Source: an uncultured Prevotella sp.
Lineage (GTDB): Bacteria; Bacteroidota; Bacteroidia; Bacteroidales; Bacteroidaceae
DNA: 62,835 bases
NCBI GenBank assembly: GCA_958369755.1
Contig: CATXJC010000004.1
Coordinates: 1 to 62,835, forward strand
Direction of reading: 5' to 3'
Made by a program: the position numbers and the translations under genes. This document shows, piece by piece, positions 1-8,680 of this stretch. The notes beneath the pieces were generated by a model that made no database searches, was not told the DNA's origin, and was given only the letters and a program-made list of their open reading frames with translations. Each line of letters opens with the position of its first letter. Positions within the stretch are counted from its first letter, which is position 1.

Positions 1-70
1 ATAAGGAGAAAAGGTCGAGTTTTTAAAGAATTCTCAGTAAATTTGCAGCTAAAAAGAAAAATTGGATAGA

Positions 71-1456
71 ATGAAAAGTAAATTTTTAGCTTTTATAGCA
101 CTTGTTGCAGCTACTTTGTCGCTCTCTTCATGCTTGAACAGCGACGAGACGGTAGTAGAATATACAAATGATACGGCCATCACGAGTTTCTCTTTGGGAA
201 AGCTCGGTAGATACACGAAGACTACTGCAGGCAAGGATACTCTGATCGCTGATAAAGTGAATGGAGCTAACTATCATTTTTATATAGATCAGGTTAACCT
301 CCAGATCTATAACGTAGATTCCTTGCCTACCAAGACAAGGACCGCTGCCGTATTGGCTACCATCAGCAGCAAGAACAGCAGCCCAATCTTCATCATGAAC
401 AAGAATTGCCCTGAGAAGATAGACTCGGCAAAGTATTATTCCAGCACCGATTCCATCGACTTCTCTCAGCCACGAATGGTTCGTGTATATAACAACTCGC
501 TCAATGCCTACGTTACTTACACCGTAAAGGTGAACGTGCATCAGCAGGAAGGCAATGAGTTCAACTGGCAAGCCAAGGCTCAGTTCAATGAGCAGCTCGC
601 TGCACTCAGCGACTTGAAGGTGCTTGCCCTGGGAAGCCATATCTATGTATTCGGCAAGACCCTCGGGGGAATGAAGATATACACGAGTGCTGCAAGCGAC
701 GGTAACAACTGGGCGGAGGTAACAGCCAACCAGACTTTCGCAGCTGCCGATTATCAGAACGCGGTGCAGATGGGCGATCAGCTCTACATCCTCTCAGATG
801 GCAAGGTGTATGCTTCTGCCGATGCTGTAACCTGGAATCAGGTAGGCGAGGATAGTCAGCTCAAGCAATTGGTAGGTGCCAGCAGCAAGTATCTTTATGC
901 CTTCACCGCTACAGGCATCGCCGTGTCTAAGAACAATGGCGCAACCTGGGCTGCCCAGAAGATGGATGCAGACCACTCACTCCTGCCTACCCAGAACCTG
1001 AGCATGAATGTTTCTACCATCGCTTCTGTGAAGAATGCCGAGAACGTACTCCTCCTGGGAACCCGTGATGCCAGCTACGGCGATACCATCGCTACCACAT
1101 GGACTCATGTGGCAGATTACTCTCCCAATGCTCCAGAAAGCGCATGGAACTATATAGAATATGATTCTCTCCAGAGTGGCAAGATGCCAATGATGGATCC
1201 GGTGCTCGTCTGTGGTGCTGATTCTGGCTTCGTAGCTCTCGAAAGCAACGGCAAATGGTATAAGAGCAAGAACAACGGACTGACATGGGGTGTAGATTCA
1301 CTCGTAACCATGCCAGCCGGATTTTCTGCTACCACCCAGCGCTTCGGCTTCTGCCGCGACAAGGACAAATTCTACTGGGTAGTAAGAAACGGCAGCGTAT
1401 GGAAGGGCCGCTTCAACAAGGATGGCTGGATCAAGGACCAGACTATCTTCGAATAA
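71..1456 (+). CDS. DUF6242-type lipoprotein with Asp-box repeats
   Basis: Predicted surface or periplasmic lipoprotein of unknown function. The N-terminus is a type II signal peptide ending in the lipobox LSSC. The first half resembles the DUF6242 N-terminal region as I know it from Prevotella and Bacteroides. The second half carries several Asp-box/BNR-like motifs (SASDGNNWAEV, SKNNGATWAAQ, SKNNGLTWGVD), which suggest a beta-propeller as in sialidases. The sialidase catalytic residues are not evident, so I would not call an enzyme. I start at the ATG at 71 because the upstream in-frame option at 62 is TTG. A TAAATTTG -7 box lies at 38-45. The next gene starts 44 bp after the stop. Confidence 0.85.
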   Translation: MKSKFLAFIALVAATLSLSSCLNSDETVVEYTNDTAITSFSLGKLGRYTKTTAGKDTLIADKVNGANYHFYIDQVNLQIYNVDSLPTKTRTAAVLATISSKNSSPIFIMNKNCPEKIDSAKYYSSTDSIDFSQPRMVRVYNNSLNAYVTYTVKVNVHQQEGNEFNWQAKAQFNEQLAALSDLKVLALGSHIYVFGKTLGGMKIYTSAASDGNNWAEVTANQTFAAADYQNAVQMGDQLYILSDGKVYASADAVTWNQVGEDSQLKQLVGASSKYLYAFTATGIAVSKNNGATWAAQKMDADHSLLPTQNLSMNVSTIASVKNAENVLLLGTRDASYGDTIATTWTHVADYSPNAPESAWNYIEYDSLQSGKMPMMDPVLVCGADSGFVALESNGKWYKSKNNGLTWGVDSLVTMPAGFSATTQRFGFCRDKDKFYWVVRNGSVWKGRFNKDGWIKDQTIFE

Positions 1457-1499
1457 GACCGTCGTCGGGAATCATATTCATATCGCGGAAGGTATAGAC

Positions 1500-2195
1500 A
1501 TGAGGAGAAACTTGTGTAAATGCTTGTTGCTGCCGGTCTTGTTCCTCTTGCCGTTGCAGGTGATGAGGGCACAGGACGATTACCAGTATCGTCTGGAGAT
1601 GGGTGCCGGCGTGGGACTGGTTGCCTACGAAGGCGACCTGAACGGCAATATCCTTGCCCACCAGCAGCCGATGGCAGCCATCGTGGGAAGATACAGCTTC
1701 GACCCCTACAAGGATCTGCGGTTCAACCTGGGGCTGGGCAAGCTGAAAGGCTCTAACGACAAGGTGAAGACCGATTATCCCGACCTGGATGGGAAAGCCT
1801 ACTCCTTCAGCAATACCCTGGTGGATATGAGCCTCGTCTTCGAGTACAACTTCTGGCCCTACGGCACAGGCAGGGACTACAGAGGAGCCAGGAGGCTGGT
1901 GCCTTTCATCTTCGGAGGTCTGGGAGCCACCTTTGTGAAAGGAGATCAGAAGAATGTATTTACTGCCAACGTGCCTCTGGGCATCGGGGCAAAATACAAG
2001 ATAAACGAACGGATGAACATAGGCGTAGATTGGAGCATCCATTTCTCGCTGAGCGATGAACTGGATGGGGTGAAAGACCCTTATGGCATCAAGAGCAGCG
2101 GGCTCTGGAAAAACCAGGACTGCTACTCCATGCTGCAAGTCTCGTTCACCTACAGCTTCAGCGCAAAGTGTAAAACGTGTAATAAAGAAGAATAA
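1500..2195 (+). CDS. DUF6089 family outer-membrane beta-barrel protein
   Basis: A 231-residue protein with a Sec signal peptide (MRRNLCKCLLLPVLFLLPLQ, cleavage probably after VMRAQ). The rest has the alternating aromatic and Gly pattern of a small outer-membrane barrel. The family resemblance is to DUF6089 proteins, which commonly sit just upstream of uppS and bamA in Bacteroidales. The reading frame is open back to 1422, but the signal peptide fixes the start at the ATG at 1500. A CKTC motif lies near the C-terminus. The function is unknown; the position before the BAM genes suggests an envelope role (inference). Confidence 0.8.
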   Translation: MRRNLCKCLLLPVLFLLPLQVMRAQDDYQYRLEMGAGVGLVAYEGDLNGNILAHQQPMAAIVGRYSFDPYKDLRFNLGLGKLKGSNDKVKTDYPDLDGKAYSFSNTLVDMSLVFEYNFWPYGTGRDYRGARRLVPFIFGGLGATFVKGDQKNVFTANVPLGIGAKYKINERMNIGVDWSIHFSLSDELDGVKDPYGIKSSGLWKNQDCYSMLQVSFTYSFSAKCKTCNKEE

Positions 2196-2219
2196 GAACT
2201 CTTAATTAAAAAATAAGAT

Positions 2220-2972
2220 ATGAACAACTTGGATATGAACAGAATACCTGAGCACATCGCTATCATCATGGATGGCAATGGACGCTGGGCAACAGAAAGA
2301 GGTAAGGATCGCAGCTACGGCCACCAGGCTGGAGTTGACGCAGTGCGTTGCATTACATCAGAATGTACTCGCCTCGGTGTGAAGTACCTTACTCTCTATA
2401 CTTTCTCTACTGAAAACTGGAATCGTCCTGCCGATGAGATTTCTGCCCTGATGGGACTGGTGCTGACTTCTCTGGAGGATGAGATCTTCATGAAGAACAA
2501 TGTGCGGTTCCGCGTGATCGGCGACTTGAAGCGTCTGCCACAGGCTGTGCAGGACAAGTTGCAGGAGACCATGGACCATACCGCCAAGAACGATGCCATG
2601 ACCATGGTGGTAGCCCTGAGCTACTCTTCGCGCTGGGAAATCATGAATGCGATGAAGAAAACCGTGAAAGAGGCTATGGAGAAGGGCGCCAGCTATGAGG
2701 AGGTTGAGAAGATGCTTACCGAGGAGAACTTCGAGAAGCACCTGGAGACCAACTTCATGCCAGACCCAGAACTCCTGATCCGTACAGGTGGCGAGTTGCG
2801 TATCAGCAACTACCTGTTGTGGCAGATTGCCTATTCTGAGTTGTATTTCTGCGATACCTATTGGCCAGACTTCAACGAGGAGTGCCTGCATAAGGCTATC
2901 GAGAGCTACCAGTCGCGCCAGCGCCGTTTTGGCAAGACCGAGGCTCAGGTAGAAGCAGAGGAGGAGAAGTAA
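2220..2972 (+). CDS. uppS: Isoprenyl transferase (undecaprenyl diphosphate synthase)
   Basis: Cis-prenyltransferase that condenses isopentenyl diphosphate onto farnesyl diphosphate to make the C55 lipid carrier for peptidoglycan and O-antigen precursors. The family signature IMDGNGRWA is near residues 15-24, and its Asp binds magnesium-diphosphate. The C-terminal signature RTGGELRISNYLLWQ is near residue 195. Its 250 residues match the usual length. The C-terminal tail is acidic (AQVEAEEEK). It lies 24 bp after the DUF6089 gene and 50 bp before bamA, a common Bacteroidales order. An alternative start at 2235 would remove five residues. Confidence 0.97.
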   Translation: MNNLDMNRIPEHIAIIMDGNGRWATERGKDRSYGHQAGVDAVRCITSECTRLGVKYLTLYTFSTENWNRPADEISALMGLVLTSLEDEIFMKNNVRFRVIGDLKRLPQAVQDKLQETMDHTAKNDAMTMVVALSYSSRWEIMNAMKKTVKEAMEKGASYEEVEKMLTEENFEKHLETNFMPDPELLIRTGGELRISNYLLWQIAYSELYFCDTYWPDFNEECLHKAIESYQSRQRRFGKTEAQVEAEEEK

Positions 2973-3003
2973 AAGGGGGAAAAAGGACGAAAAATAGATA
3001 CTA

Positions 3004-3019
3004 TATATATAATAAGGTA
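3004..3019 (+). repeat. TATATATAATAAGGTA copy of a dispersed 16-mer
   Basis: It ends three bases before the bamA start codon. One base differs from the TATATATAATAAGGTG form seen elsewhere in the window (32595, 41109, 44116, 47903, 47921). AAGG could act as a ribosome-binding element here, but copies inside genes and on the non-coding side argue against a general RBS role. Confidence 0.6.
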
Positions 3020-3022
3020 TAA

Positions 3023-5659
3023 ATGAACAAGCTAAGAAAGATTTTCATCCTGCTATTCGGCATCATGGCGAGTGTGCAGGTTATGGCACAGGACAAGATA
3101 GTACATCCAGATATCTCGTATGCCGGAACCCCTCGCACCTTGACCCTTGGAGGTATCAATGTGTCGGGTGTGGAAGGATACGAAGACTATGTGCTCACTG
3201 GTATCTCGGGCCTGACAGTGGGAGAAGAGATTGAAGTGCCAGGCGACGCTATTACCAATGCCGTCAAGCGCTATTGGAAACATGGACTTTTCTCTAAAGT
3301 TGCTATCGCTGCCGACTCTATCGTGGGTGAAAAACTTTATCTTCACATCTATCTCGCGGTAAGACCTCGTATCTCTGATATCCATTATGTGGGTTTGAAG
3401 AAGAGCGAGCGTGAGGATATGGAGCAGAAGCTCGGTATGGTCAAGGGTACTCAGGTAACACCTAATATGCTCGACCGTGCCAAGATCCTTGCCAAGAAAT
3501 ACTTCGATGACAAGGGCTTCAAGAATGCTGAAATCCAGATCAACCAGCGCGACGATGTGGCTAACAAGGGTCAGGTAATCCTGGACGTGATCGTAGATAA
3601 GAAACAGAAAATCAAGGTTCACCAGATTACCATCGACGGTAACGAGAAACTCTCGGACAGAAAGATCAAGGGTGGACTCTTCTCGAAGGGTGCCTTTGCC
3701 AAGACCCACGAGGCTGGCAAGTTTGCTACTTTCTTCAAGTCGAAGAAGTTTACTCCTGAGAGATGGAAGGAAGACAAGCAGAAACTCATCGACAAATACT
3801 ACGAGTATGGTTATCGTGATGCGCAGATCCTGGAAGACAGCGTAAGCAACTTCGACGAGAAGCACGTCAACGTATATGTCAAGGTAGATGAGGGTAAGCG
3901 CTACTTTATCCGCAATATCAACTGGGTGGGCAACACCGTATATGCTACCGACTATCTGAATGCCGTGCTCGGCATGAAGAAGGGCGATGTATATAACCAG
4001 AAACTCCTGGGCAAGCGATTGCAGGAAGATGAAGATGCTGTGGGCAACCTCTATTACAACAATGGTTACGTGTTCTCTAACATCAATCCTGCCGAAGTGA
4101 ACATCGACGGCGATTCCATCGACCTGGAGATGCGCGTGACAGAGGGACCTCAGGCTTACCTGAGCCACGTACGTATCAACGGTAATACCCGTCTCTATGA
4201 GAACGTAGTACGCCGTGAGCTCCGTACCAAGCCAGGCGACCTCTTCTCTAAGGATGCCCTGATGCGTTCGGCTCGTGAGTTGGCTTCCATGGGTCACTTC
4301 GATGCTGAGAAGGTTTCACCTGATGTAAAGCCTAACTACGAGGATGGTACTGTGGATGTAAACTGGAACCTGGAGCAGAAGAGTAACGACCAGATTGAGT
4401 TCTCGCTCGGTTGGGGTCAGACGGGTGTCATCGGACGTGTGGGCTTGAAGCTCAACAACTTCTCTATGGCAAACCTCTTCAACAAAAACAAGGAGCATCG
4501 TGGTATCATGCCTATCGGTGATGGTGAGGTGCTGAGTATCGGTGCACAGACCAATGGTACCTACTATCAGAGCTATAACGTAAGCTACTCTACCAACTGG
4601 TTTGGCGGCAAGCGCCCTATCCAGTTCAGCGTAGGTGCATACTACAGTAAGAGTACCGACGTGTCAAGCAACTATTACAATAGTGCAGCCATGTACAACT
4701 ATCAGAGTTACTTATATGGCTATGGTTCTAGTTACTATAACAACTACGAGAATTATTACGATCCAGACAAGTATATCCAGATGGTGGGTGTAAGCCTCGG
4801 TTGGGGTAAGCGCCTCCGTTGGCCGGATGATTACTTCACCTTGTCTGTACAGTTGGCTTACCAGCGCTACATGATGAAGAACTGGAGCTATATGTTGATG
4901 ACCAACGGTAATGCGAACAACTTGAACTTGACCATCGCATTGAACCGAACATCAACCGATAACCAACTCTTCCCACGTCGTGGTTCTGAGGTTGAGGCAA
5001 GTGTCAACCTTACTCCACCATGGAGTGCGTTCGACAACAAGGACTACAAGAATCTTGCCAACGATTCTAAGTCGCCAACCTATTCTGCTGAGCAGCAGGA
5101 GAAGTACAGATGGATTGAATACCATAAGTGGAAGTTCAAGGCAAAGACTTATACTGCACTCACAGAGGGTCAGAAGTGCTTCGTATTGATGACCCGTGTA
5201 GAACTCGGTTTGCTCGGTGCTTACAACAAGTACAAGAAGAGTCCATTCGAGACCTACTATGTGGGTGGTGATGGTATGAGTGGTTATTCTTCCTATTATG
5301 GTGAGGAAACCATCGGACTCCGTGGTTACGAGAACGGTTCCGTATCTTACGGCCGTACCACCGGTTACTATGCTTATGCATACGACCGCTTCTCATTGGA
5401 GCTCCGTTATCCATTCCTCCTGGGCAATACCACTATCTATGGTTTGACCTTCGTAGAGGCAGGTAACGCCTGGTATGATACCAAGGACTTCAACCCATTC
5501 AGCATGAAGCGCAGTGCCGGTGTCGGTGTGCGTATCTTCCTGCCAATGGTGGGTCTGATGGGTATCGACTGGGCTTACGGTTTCGACAAGGTATGGAACG
5601 GCAGCCAGTATAAGAAGGGTGGAAGTCAGTTCCACTTCATCTTGGGTCAGGAATTCTAA
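3023..5659 (+). CDS. bamA: Outer-membrane protein assembly factor BamA
   Basis: Omp85-family core of the BAM complex, which folds beta-barrel proteins into the outer membrane. It has a signal peptide (cleavage after VMAQ), a periplasmic run of POTRA-type modules to about residue 450, and a C-terminal 16-strand-type barrel ending in phenylalanine (FILGQEF). 878 residues is long compared with Proteobacterial BamA (about 800). Part of the excess is a Tyr/Asn-rich stretch near residues 548-585 in the barrel, probably an extracellular loop. It precedes three Skp-like chaperone genes, an arrangement that fits a barrel-biogenesis operon. Confidence 0.95.
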   Translation: MNKLRKIFILLFGIMASVQVMAQDKIVHPDISYAGTPRTLTLGGINVSGVEGYEDYVLTGISGLTVGEEIEVPGDAITNAVKRYWKHGLFSKVAIAADSIVGEKLYLHIYLAVRPRISDIHYVGLKKSEREDMEQKLGMVKGTQVTPNMLDRAKILAKKYFDDKGFKNAEIQINQRDDVANKGQVILDVIVDKKQKIKVHQITIDGNEKLSDRKIKGGLFSKGAFAKTHEAGKFATFFKSKKFTPERWKEDKQKLIDKYYEYGYRDAQILEDSVSNFDEKHVNVYVKVDEGKRYFIRNINWVGNTVYATDYLNAVLGMKKGDVYNQKLLGKRLQEDEDAVGNLYYNNGYVFSNINPAEVNIDGDSIDLEMRVTEGPQAYLSHVRINGNTRLYENVVRRELRTKPGDLFSKDALMRSARELASMGHFDAEKVSPDVKPNYEDGTVDVNWNLEQKSNDQIEFSLGWGQTGVIGRVGLKLNNFSMANLFNKNKEHRGIMPIGDGEVLSIGAQTNGTYYQSYNVSYSTNWFGGKRPIQFSVGAYYSKSTDVSSNYYNSAAMYNYQSYLYGYGSSYYNNYENYYDPDKYIQMVGVSLGWGKRLRWPDDYFTLSVQLAYQRYMMKNWSYMLMTNGNANNLNLTIALNRTSTDNQLFPRRGSEVEASVNLTPPWSAFDNKDYKNLANDSKSPTYSAEQQEKYRWIEYHKWKFKAKTYTALTEGQKCFVLMTRVELGLLGAYNKYKKSPFETYYVGGDGMSGYSSYYGEETIGLRGYENGSVSYGRTTGYYAYAYDRFSLELRYPFLLGNTTIYGLTFVEAGNAWYDTKDFNPFSMKRSAGVGVRIFLPMVGLMGIDWAYGFDKVWNGSQYKKGGSQFHFILGQEF

Positions 5660-5670
5660 AGACGGATTTT

Positions 5671-6186
5671 ATGAAGAAAATAGTATTGATGCTGATGATG
5701 GCTGTAGCAGCCATCTCAGCACATGCACAGAAATATGCATTGGTGGATATGGAGTACATCCTGCGCAATATCCCAGCTTATGAGCGTGCCAACGAACAGT
5801 TGAACCAGGTGAGCCGCAAGTGGCAGGCCGAGGTAGAGGCGCTCAATCTGGAAGCAAGCACCATGTACAAGAACTATCAGAACGAGGTAGTATTCCTCTC
5901 ACAGGAGCAGAAGAAGGCCAAGCAGGACTCCATTATGCAGAAGGAGAAGGAAGCCAGCGACCTGAAGAAGAAATACTTCGGTGCCGAGGGAGAGCTTTAC
6001 AAGAAGCGCGAGGCGCTGATGGGACCTATCCAGGAGGAGATTTACAATGCCGTGAAGGAGATTTCCAACCTGCGCGGCTACTCGCTTGTTCTCGACAGAG
6101 CCAGCAACAATGGAATCATTTTTGGTTCGCCAAAAATAGACATCAGCAACGAGGTACTCCAGAAATTAGGCTATTCTAACAAATAA
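5671..6186 (+). CDS. OmpH/Skp-family periplasmic chaperone (copy 1)
   Basis: A 171-residue protein with a signal peptide cleaved near HAQ (residue 20) and the Skp topology: a short beta part (KYALVDMEYILRNIPAY), a long charged coiled coil, then a C-terminal beta part (YSLVLDRASNNGIIFG). Skp proteins hold unfolded outer-membrane proteins in the periplasm and deliver them to BAM. It starts 11 bp after bamA and is surely cotranscribed. Two further paralogues follow, so client sharing or specialisation is likely (inference). Confidence 0.9.
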   Translation: MKKIVLMLMMAVAAISAHAQKYALVDMEYILRNIPAYERANEQLNQVSRKWQAEVEALNLEASTMYKNYQNEVVFLSQEQKKAKQDSIMQKEKEASDLKKKYFGAEGELYKKREALMGPIQEEIYNAVKEISNLRGYSLVLDRASNNGIIFGSPKIDISNEVLQKLGYSNK

Positions 6187-6233
6187 TAAGTGTTATTCCA
6201 GGAAATAATCTAGGTTATTTCAAGAAATAATTG

Positions 6234-6241
6234 TATATTTG
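6234..6241 (+). promoter_or_regulatory. -7 box TATATTTG upstream of the second ompH gene
   Basis: It matches the Bacteroidetes TAnnTTTG -7 consensus and is followed by GCAG. No good TTTG is seen 19-21 bp upstream. It lies in the 139-bp gap between ompH copies 1 and 2, so the later paralogues may have their own transcript. Confidence 0.5.
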
Positions 6242-6325
6242 CAGCCGATAAGAGAGGATGCGGCAGGAAAATACCGCCCTCGGCATAACCAATTAAGAAT
6301 AATAATTAAAAAAGAATAAACAGAA

Positions 6326-6811
6326 ATGAAAAAGCTTATTTTAATGTTGATGCTTTGCGCACCAATGACAATGATGGCACAGAAGTTCGGTAAGGTAAAT
6401 ACTCAGCAGATCATGCAGTCTTTGCCAGACGTAGCTAAGGCCAACGGCGAGTTGGAAGCTCTCCAGAAGCAGAAGGAGAACGACCTCAAGTCTATGCAGG
6501 ATGAGTTCCAGCGCAAGGCAGATGAGTACCAGAAGGGCGCAAGCACCATGAATGCTACTGCCAAGCAGCAGAAGGAAACTGAATTGCAGGGCCTTCAGCA
6601 GAAGATTCAGCAGGCTTACCAGGATGGTCAGCAGGAGTTGCAGAAGAAGAGCAGTGAGCTCATGCAGCCTATCATCGCTAAGGTACGTACAGCTATCGAG
6701 GCTGTAGGTAAGGCTGGTAACTATACATACATCATGGAGGAAGGCACAGCTATCTATACTGGCGCCAACGTGGTTGATGTTACCAAGGAAGTACAGGCTA
6801 AGATCAAGTAA
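6326..6811 (+). CDS. OmpH/Skp-family periplasmic chaperone (copy 2)
   Basis: 161 residues, signal peptide ending MMAQ (about residue 19), then KFGKVNTQQIMQSLPDVAKA and a long Gln/Lys/Glu-rich coiled coil, closing with a YIMEEGTAIYTG beta strand. This is the classic Skp fold and length. It is separated from copy 1 by a 139-bp gap with its own -7 box, and from copy 3 by a strong terminator hairpin. This copy may therefore be expressed independently. Same role as copy 1 by family. Confidence 0.9.
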   Translation: MKKLILMLMLCAPMTMMAQKFGKVNTQQIMQSLPDVAKANGELEALQKQKENDLKSMQDEFQRKADEYQKGASTMNATAKQQKETELQGLQQKIQQAYQDGQQELQKKSSELMQPIIAKVRTAIEAVGKAGNYTYIMEEGTAIYTGANVVDVTKEVQAKIK

Positions 6812-6839
6812 TCAAACGTAAGTATTTCTATAAAAAGCT

Positions 6840-6865
6840 AAGGGCAGGCACAAGTGCCTGCCCTT
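6840..6865 (+). terminator. Intrinsic terminator after ompH copy 2
   Basis: Perfect 12-bp stem AAGGGCAGGCAC with a 2-nt loop, followed by a T-rich tract (ATTTATCG). It lies 29 bp after the ompH copy 2 stop codon. Confidence 0.85.
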
Positions 6866-6913
6866 ATTTATCGTCTAGTATATTCATATCATATATAAAA
6901 GGTATCACGCATT

Positions 6914-7465
6914 ATGAAAAAGAATCTCCTATTTTTGGCGCTCGCTCTTGTTGCCCTCTCGGCTTCTGCACAGCAGAACCAGACTCCGGCGGAACAACCA
7001 GCAGCCATCGTTGCACAGCCAGCATTGCGATTTGGCTACTTCAGCTTTGAGCAGGTTTTTCATACCATGCCTGGTTATGCAATAGCCAAGCATAATATGG
7101 ATGAACTCCGCGCAAAGTATGATGAGGAAACCAAGCGCGTGGAAACTGAGTTTAATACCAAGTATGAGGAATTCCTTGACGGTCAGCGCTCGTATGCCAA
7201 GACTATCCTGGAGAAGCGCCAGGCTGAACTGCGTGAATTGATGGAGAAGAACATCGCCTTCAAGGCTGAGGCTGCCAAACTCCTGAATCAGGCAGAGACC
7301 GATGCGTATGCTCCTCTCAAGACCCAGATCAATGAGGCTGCCAAGCAGATTGGCAAGGAGAAGGGATTTGCCTTCATCATCAATACCGACAACAACGCCA
7401 CACCTTATCTGAGTGAAGAAATGGGTGAGGATATTACAGCAGTGCTGGAGGAGAAACTGAAATGA
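6914..7465 (+). CDS. OmpH/Skp-family periplasmic chaperone (copy 3)
   Basis: 183 residues, signal peptide ending ASAQ (about residue 19), a Pro/Ala/Gln-rich linker (residues 20-38) absent from the two other copies, then the Skp pattern RFGYFSFEQVFHTMPGYAIA, a coiled coil and a C-terminal FAFIINTDNNATPYL strand. Its stop overlaps the murI start (ATGA at 7462-7465), so the two are translationally coupled. It follows a terminator, so transcription must restart before it or read through. Confidence 0.88.
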   Translation: MKKNLLFLALALVALSASAQQNQTPAEQPAAIVAQPALRFGYFSFEQVFHTMPGYAIAKHNMDELRAKYDEETKRVETEFNTKYEEFLDGQRSYAKTILEKRQAELRELMEKNIAFKAEAAKLLNQAETDAYAPLKTQINEAAKQIGKEKGFAFIINTDNNATPYLSEEMGEDITAVLEEKLK

Positions 7466-8298
7466 TTCTGCCATCTAATCCCGGACCTATCGGAATCTTT
7501 GATTCCGGATATGGTGGCTTGACCATCCTGCATGGCTTGCGCCAGATGTTGCCGCAGTACGACTATATGTATCTGGGCGACAATGCCCGTGCGCCATACG
7601 GTTCGCGCTCCTTCGAGGTGGTGTATAAGTTTACCCGCCAGGCTGTGCTGAAGCTTTTTTCCATGGGTTGCCATCTGGTAATCCTGGGTTGCAATACGGC
7701 TTCGGCTAAGGCACTGCGCTCTATCCAGCAGAGAGACATCCCGGAACTGGACCCTGACCGCCGCGTGCTGGGCATCATCCGTCCTACTGCCGAGGTGATA
7801 GGTACGCTGACCAAGAGTCGCCACGTGGGCATTCTTGCCACCGAGGGAACCATCAAGAGCGAGAGCTACAAGATGGAGATTGGCAAGCTCTGGCCGGATA
7901 TCCAGGTAAGCGGAGTGGCTTGTCCGCTCTGGGCTGCTATCGTAGAGGCTAACGAGGCTGATAGTCCTGGTGCTGATTATTTCGTCAAGAAGCGCATCGA
8001 CCAGTTGATGCGTATGGATGAGGACATCGATACCATCATCCTGGGTTGCACCCATTATCCACTGCTCATGAGCAGCATCGTGAAGAATCTTCCCGACGGC
8101 GTGAGAGTGGTGCCACAGGGACAGTATGTGGCCAACAGTCTGCAGGATTATCTGCAGCGACATCCGAATATGGAACAGATGGTGACAAAGGGTGGTAGCT
8201 GCAAGTATCTGACTACAGAAAGTGAGGAGAAATTCAAGGAGTCGGCGTTGATATTCCTGCATGAGCAGGTGGACGTTACACACGTGGACCTTGAATAG
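7462..8298 (+). CDS. murI: Glutamate racemase
   Basis: Cofactor-independent interconversion of L- and D-glutamate, supplying D-Glu for peptidoglycan. Both catalytic cysteines are present: Cys in LGCNTASA (about residue 77) and in LGCTHYPLL (about residue 196). The N-terminal motif IFDSGYGGL carries the conserved Asp-Ser. 278 residues is standard. It overlaps ompH copy 3 by four bases and precedes rbfA by 30 bp. Confidence 0.97.
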   Translation: MILPSNPGPIGIFDSGYGGLTILHGLRQMLPQYDYMYLGDNARAPYGSRSFEVVYKFTRQAVLKLFSMGCHLVILGCNTASAKALRSIQQRDIPELDPDRRVLGIIRPTAEVIGTLTKSRHVGILATEGTIKSESYKMEIGKLWPDIQVSGVACPLWAAIVEANEADSPGADYFVKKRIDQLMRMDEDIDTIILGCTHYPLLMSSIVKNLPDGVRVVPQGQYVANSLQDYLQRHPNMEQMVTKGGSCKYLTTESEEKFKESALIFLHEQVDVTHVDLE

Positions 8299-8328
8299 TT
8301 TATAATTAATAGTTTATAGTTAATAGTT

Positions 8329-8664
8329 ATGCAAGAAACAAGACAAAACCGTATATCAAGACTGCTCCAGAAGGAGTTGAGTCTTATCTTCCAGTCACAG
8401 ACCCGCATGATGCATGGTGTGATGGTAAGTGTTACTAAGGTAAGAGTAAGCCCGGATCTTAGCATCTGCACTGCTTACCTCAGCGTGTTCCCATCTGAAA
8501 AGGGTGAGGAAATTCTGAAGAATATCAATGCCAACGAGAAGACTATCCGCTTCGACCTGGGCAGAAAGGTGAGAAATCAGTTGCGCATCATTCCAGAGCT
8601 CCGTTTCTTCCTGGACGACAGCCTGGATTATCTGGAGCGCATTGATGAACTCTTGAAGAAGTAA
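8329..8664 (+). CDS. rbfA: 30S ribosome-binding factor RbfA
   Basis: Small single-KH-domain factor that binds immature 30S subunits and helps 16S rRNA 5'-end processing, especially in the cold. The 111-residue length is typical. Recognisable family pattern: RQNRISRLLQKELSLIFQ at the start, VTKVRVSPDLSICTAYLSVF in the middle and LRFFLDDSLDYLERIDELL at the end. It sits between murI and a LolC/E-like permease, in one short-gapped operon. Confidence 0.95.
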   Translation: MQETRQNRISRLLQKELSLIFQSQTRMMHGVMVSVTKVRVSPDLSICTAYLSVFPSEKGEEILKNINANEKTIRFDLGRKVRNQLRIIPELRFFLDDSLDYLERIDELLKK

Positions 8665-8680
8665 AAAAGTAAAAAGACAA

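Noticed and set aside
128..640. Long minus-strand ORF opposite the DUF6242 gene, and similar long antisense ORFs opposite bamA, murI, the TonB receptor and others
   Set aside because: They mirror codon use of the real genes, lack signals and motifs, and have no promoters.
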